From the NCBI GenBank assembly GCA_011064905.1, contig JAAKFW010000015.1, positions 1 through 13,730 on the forward strand: a stretch of 13,730 bases of DNA. Reading direction: 5' to 3'. Positions within the stretch are counted from its first letter, which is position 1; every line of letters begins with the position of its first letter. Made by a program: the position numbers and the translations under genes. Shown in pieces: positions 13,298 to 13,730 of the stretch. The DNA comes from Candidatus Anoxychlamydiales bacterium. GTDB taxonomy: Bacteria; Chlamydiota; Chlamydiia; Chlamydiales; SM23-39. The notes beneath the pieces were generated by a model that was not told the DNA's origin, searched no databases, and saw only the letters and a program-made list of their open reading frames with translations.

Positions 13298-13730
13298 ATG
13301 AGTTCTATAACAAAAGGATCATTCGCATGGTTAGGATCTAAAATAAGTGAATCATTTGCAGCCTTAAGCAGCTCTTCTTCCCCGGCAGCTAGCCCGTCTG
13401 CGTCAGCTCCAACGCCACTCCCTTCAACATCTACAATTGCACCAGCTCCAAGCGCAGTTGATCCAACTTCTGTAACTACCGCCCCATCTGTATCATCTTC
13501 ATCTGAGCCAGGTTCAGGGCCAGCAAAAAAAAATATCTATTTAAAAACGTTAAAAAATTGTTTCACAAAACCAGACAAAACAGTTATAAAACATCCTATA
13601 AAATCAACTATATATCATGTTGCAATACAAATTCTTTTTTATTCTGTAGCGCAATCTTTTCCAGTATTTGGTTCGATTGTTATAGCATTTTCAACTGCTT
13701 TATTTACAAGAGTTGTAGTTCTTAATCCAA
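13298..13730 (+). CDS. Inc-like tandem family member 4 with Ser/Pro/Ala-rich linker (partial, runs off the window)
   Basis: 144 codons are visible with no stop. The N-terminus SSITKGSFAWLGSKI recalls VTKGAFKSF of member 1. Residues about 24-76 are a low-complexity Ser/Pro/Ala/Thr linker. It is followed by KNCFTKPDKTVIKHPIKSTI (86-105), equivalent to the CFIKKPDDFVLEN block of member 3, and then two hydrophobic helices (about 105-123 and 125-140). The linker uses codons such as CCG, GCG and AGC and is visibly richer in GC than the surrounding DNA. It could be a flexible secretion-competent spacer. The C-terminal tail lies beyond the window. The start is fixed by AGGAGG. Confidence 0.75.
   Translation, partial: MSSITKGSFAWLGSKISESFAALSSSSSPAASPSASAPTPLPSTSTIAPAPSAVDPTSVTTAPSVSSSSEPGSGPAKKNIYLKTLKNCFTKPDKTVIKHPIKSTIYHVAIQILFYSVAQSFPVFGSIVIAFSTALFTRVVVLNP

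Overview
The window most likely comes from an environmental member of the Chlamydiota: an obligate intracellular, AT-rich genome resembling Parachlamydia, Protochlamydia, Rhabdochlamydia or Simkania. The strongest evidence is the pair leuS-waaA (leucyl-tRNA synthetase followed at once by Kdo transferase), which is also adjacent in Chlamydia. Supporting evidence is the very low GC, the ankyrin-repeat effector candidates and a cluster of small proteins with the two-helix hydrophobic hairpin typical of inclusion membrane (Inc) proteins. Genus cannot be decided from the sequence.

Layout. Bases 1-101 look like the 3' end of a plus-strand gene. At 158-199 lies a 42-nt piece of a tRNA-Met gene, from the anticodon to the discriminator base. 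An intact copy of the same tRNA gene sits at 7650-7723 on the same (minus) strand. An intact tRNA at one end and its 3' part repeated at the other is the usual footprint of a tyrosine-integrase element, so 153-7691 reads as a roughly 7.5-kb genomic island, although no integrase is visible. The island carries, on the minus strand, a two-gene operon of a CrtI-like FAD oxidoreductase and a Nudix hydrolase. On the plus strand it carries an ankyrin protein, a glycine-zipper membrane protein, a decayed partial duplicate of the ankyrin gene broken by two in-frame TGA codons, and a small cysteine-patterned membrane protein. Last comes a minus-strand secreted-looking M91/NleD-type metalloprotease with C-terminal ankyrin repeats.

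Outside the island (7650-11794) is a housekeeping block on the minus strand: leuS, waaA, initiator tRNA-fMet and elongator tRNA-Met. Each tRNA has its own good -35/-10 promoter with 17-nt spacing. Kdo transferase makes the inner core of chlamydial LPS; leuS and the two tRNAs serve translation.

Divergent from leuS, 11958 to the window end holds at least four tandem plus-strand genes. They encode related small proteins, each with a two-helix hydrophobic hairpin and most with a DP-centred and aromatic/Arg/Gly-rich C-terminal tail. The fourth has a long Ser/Pro/Ala-rich insert and runs off the window. These are candidates for a lineage-specific family of membrane-inserted (possibly type III secreted) proteins.

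The most novel content is the tRNA-Met island with its effector-like cargo and the tandem hairpin-protein family. Functions beyond the recognised domains are inference.
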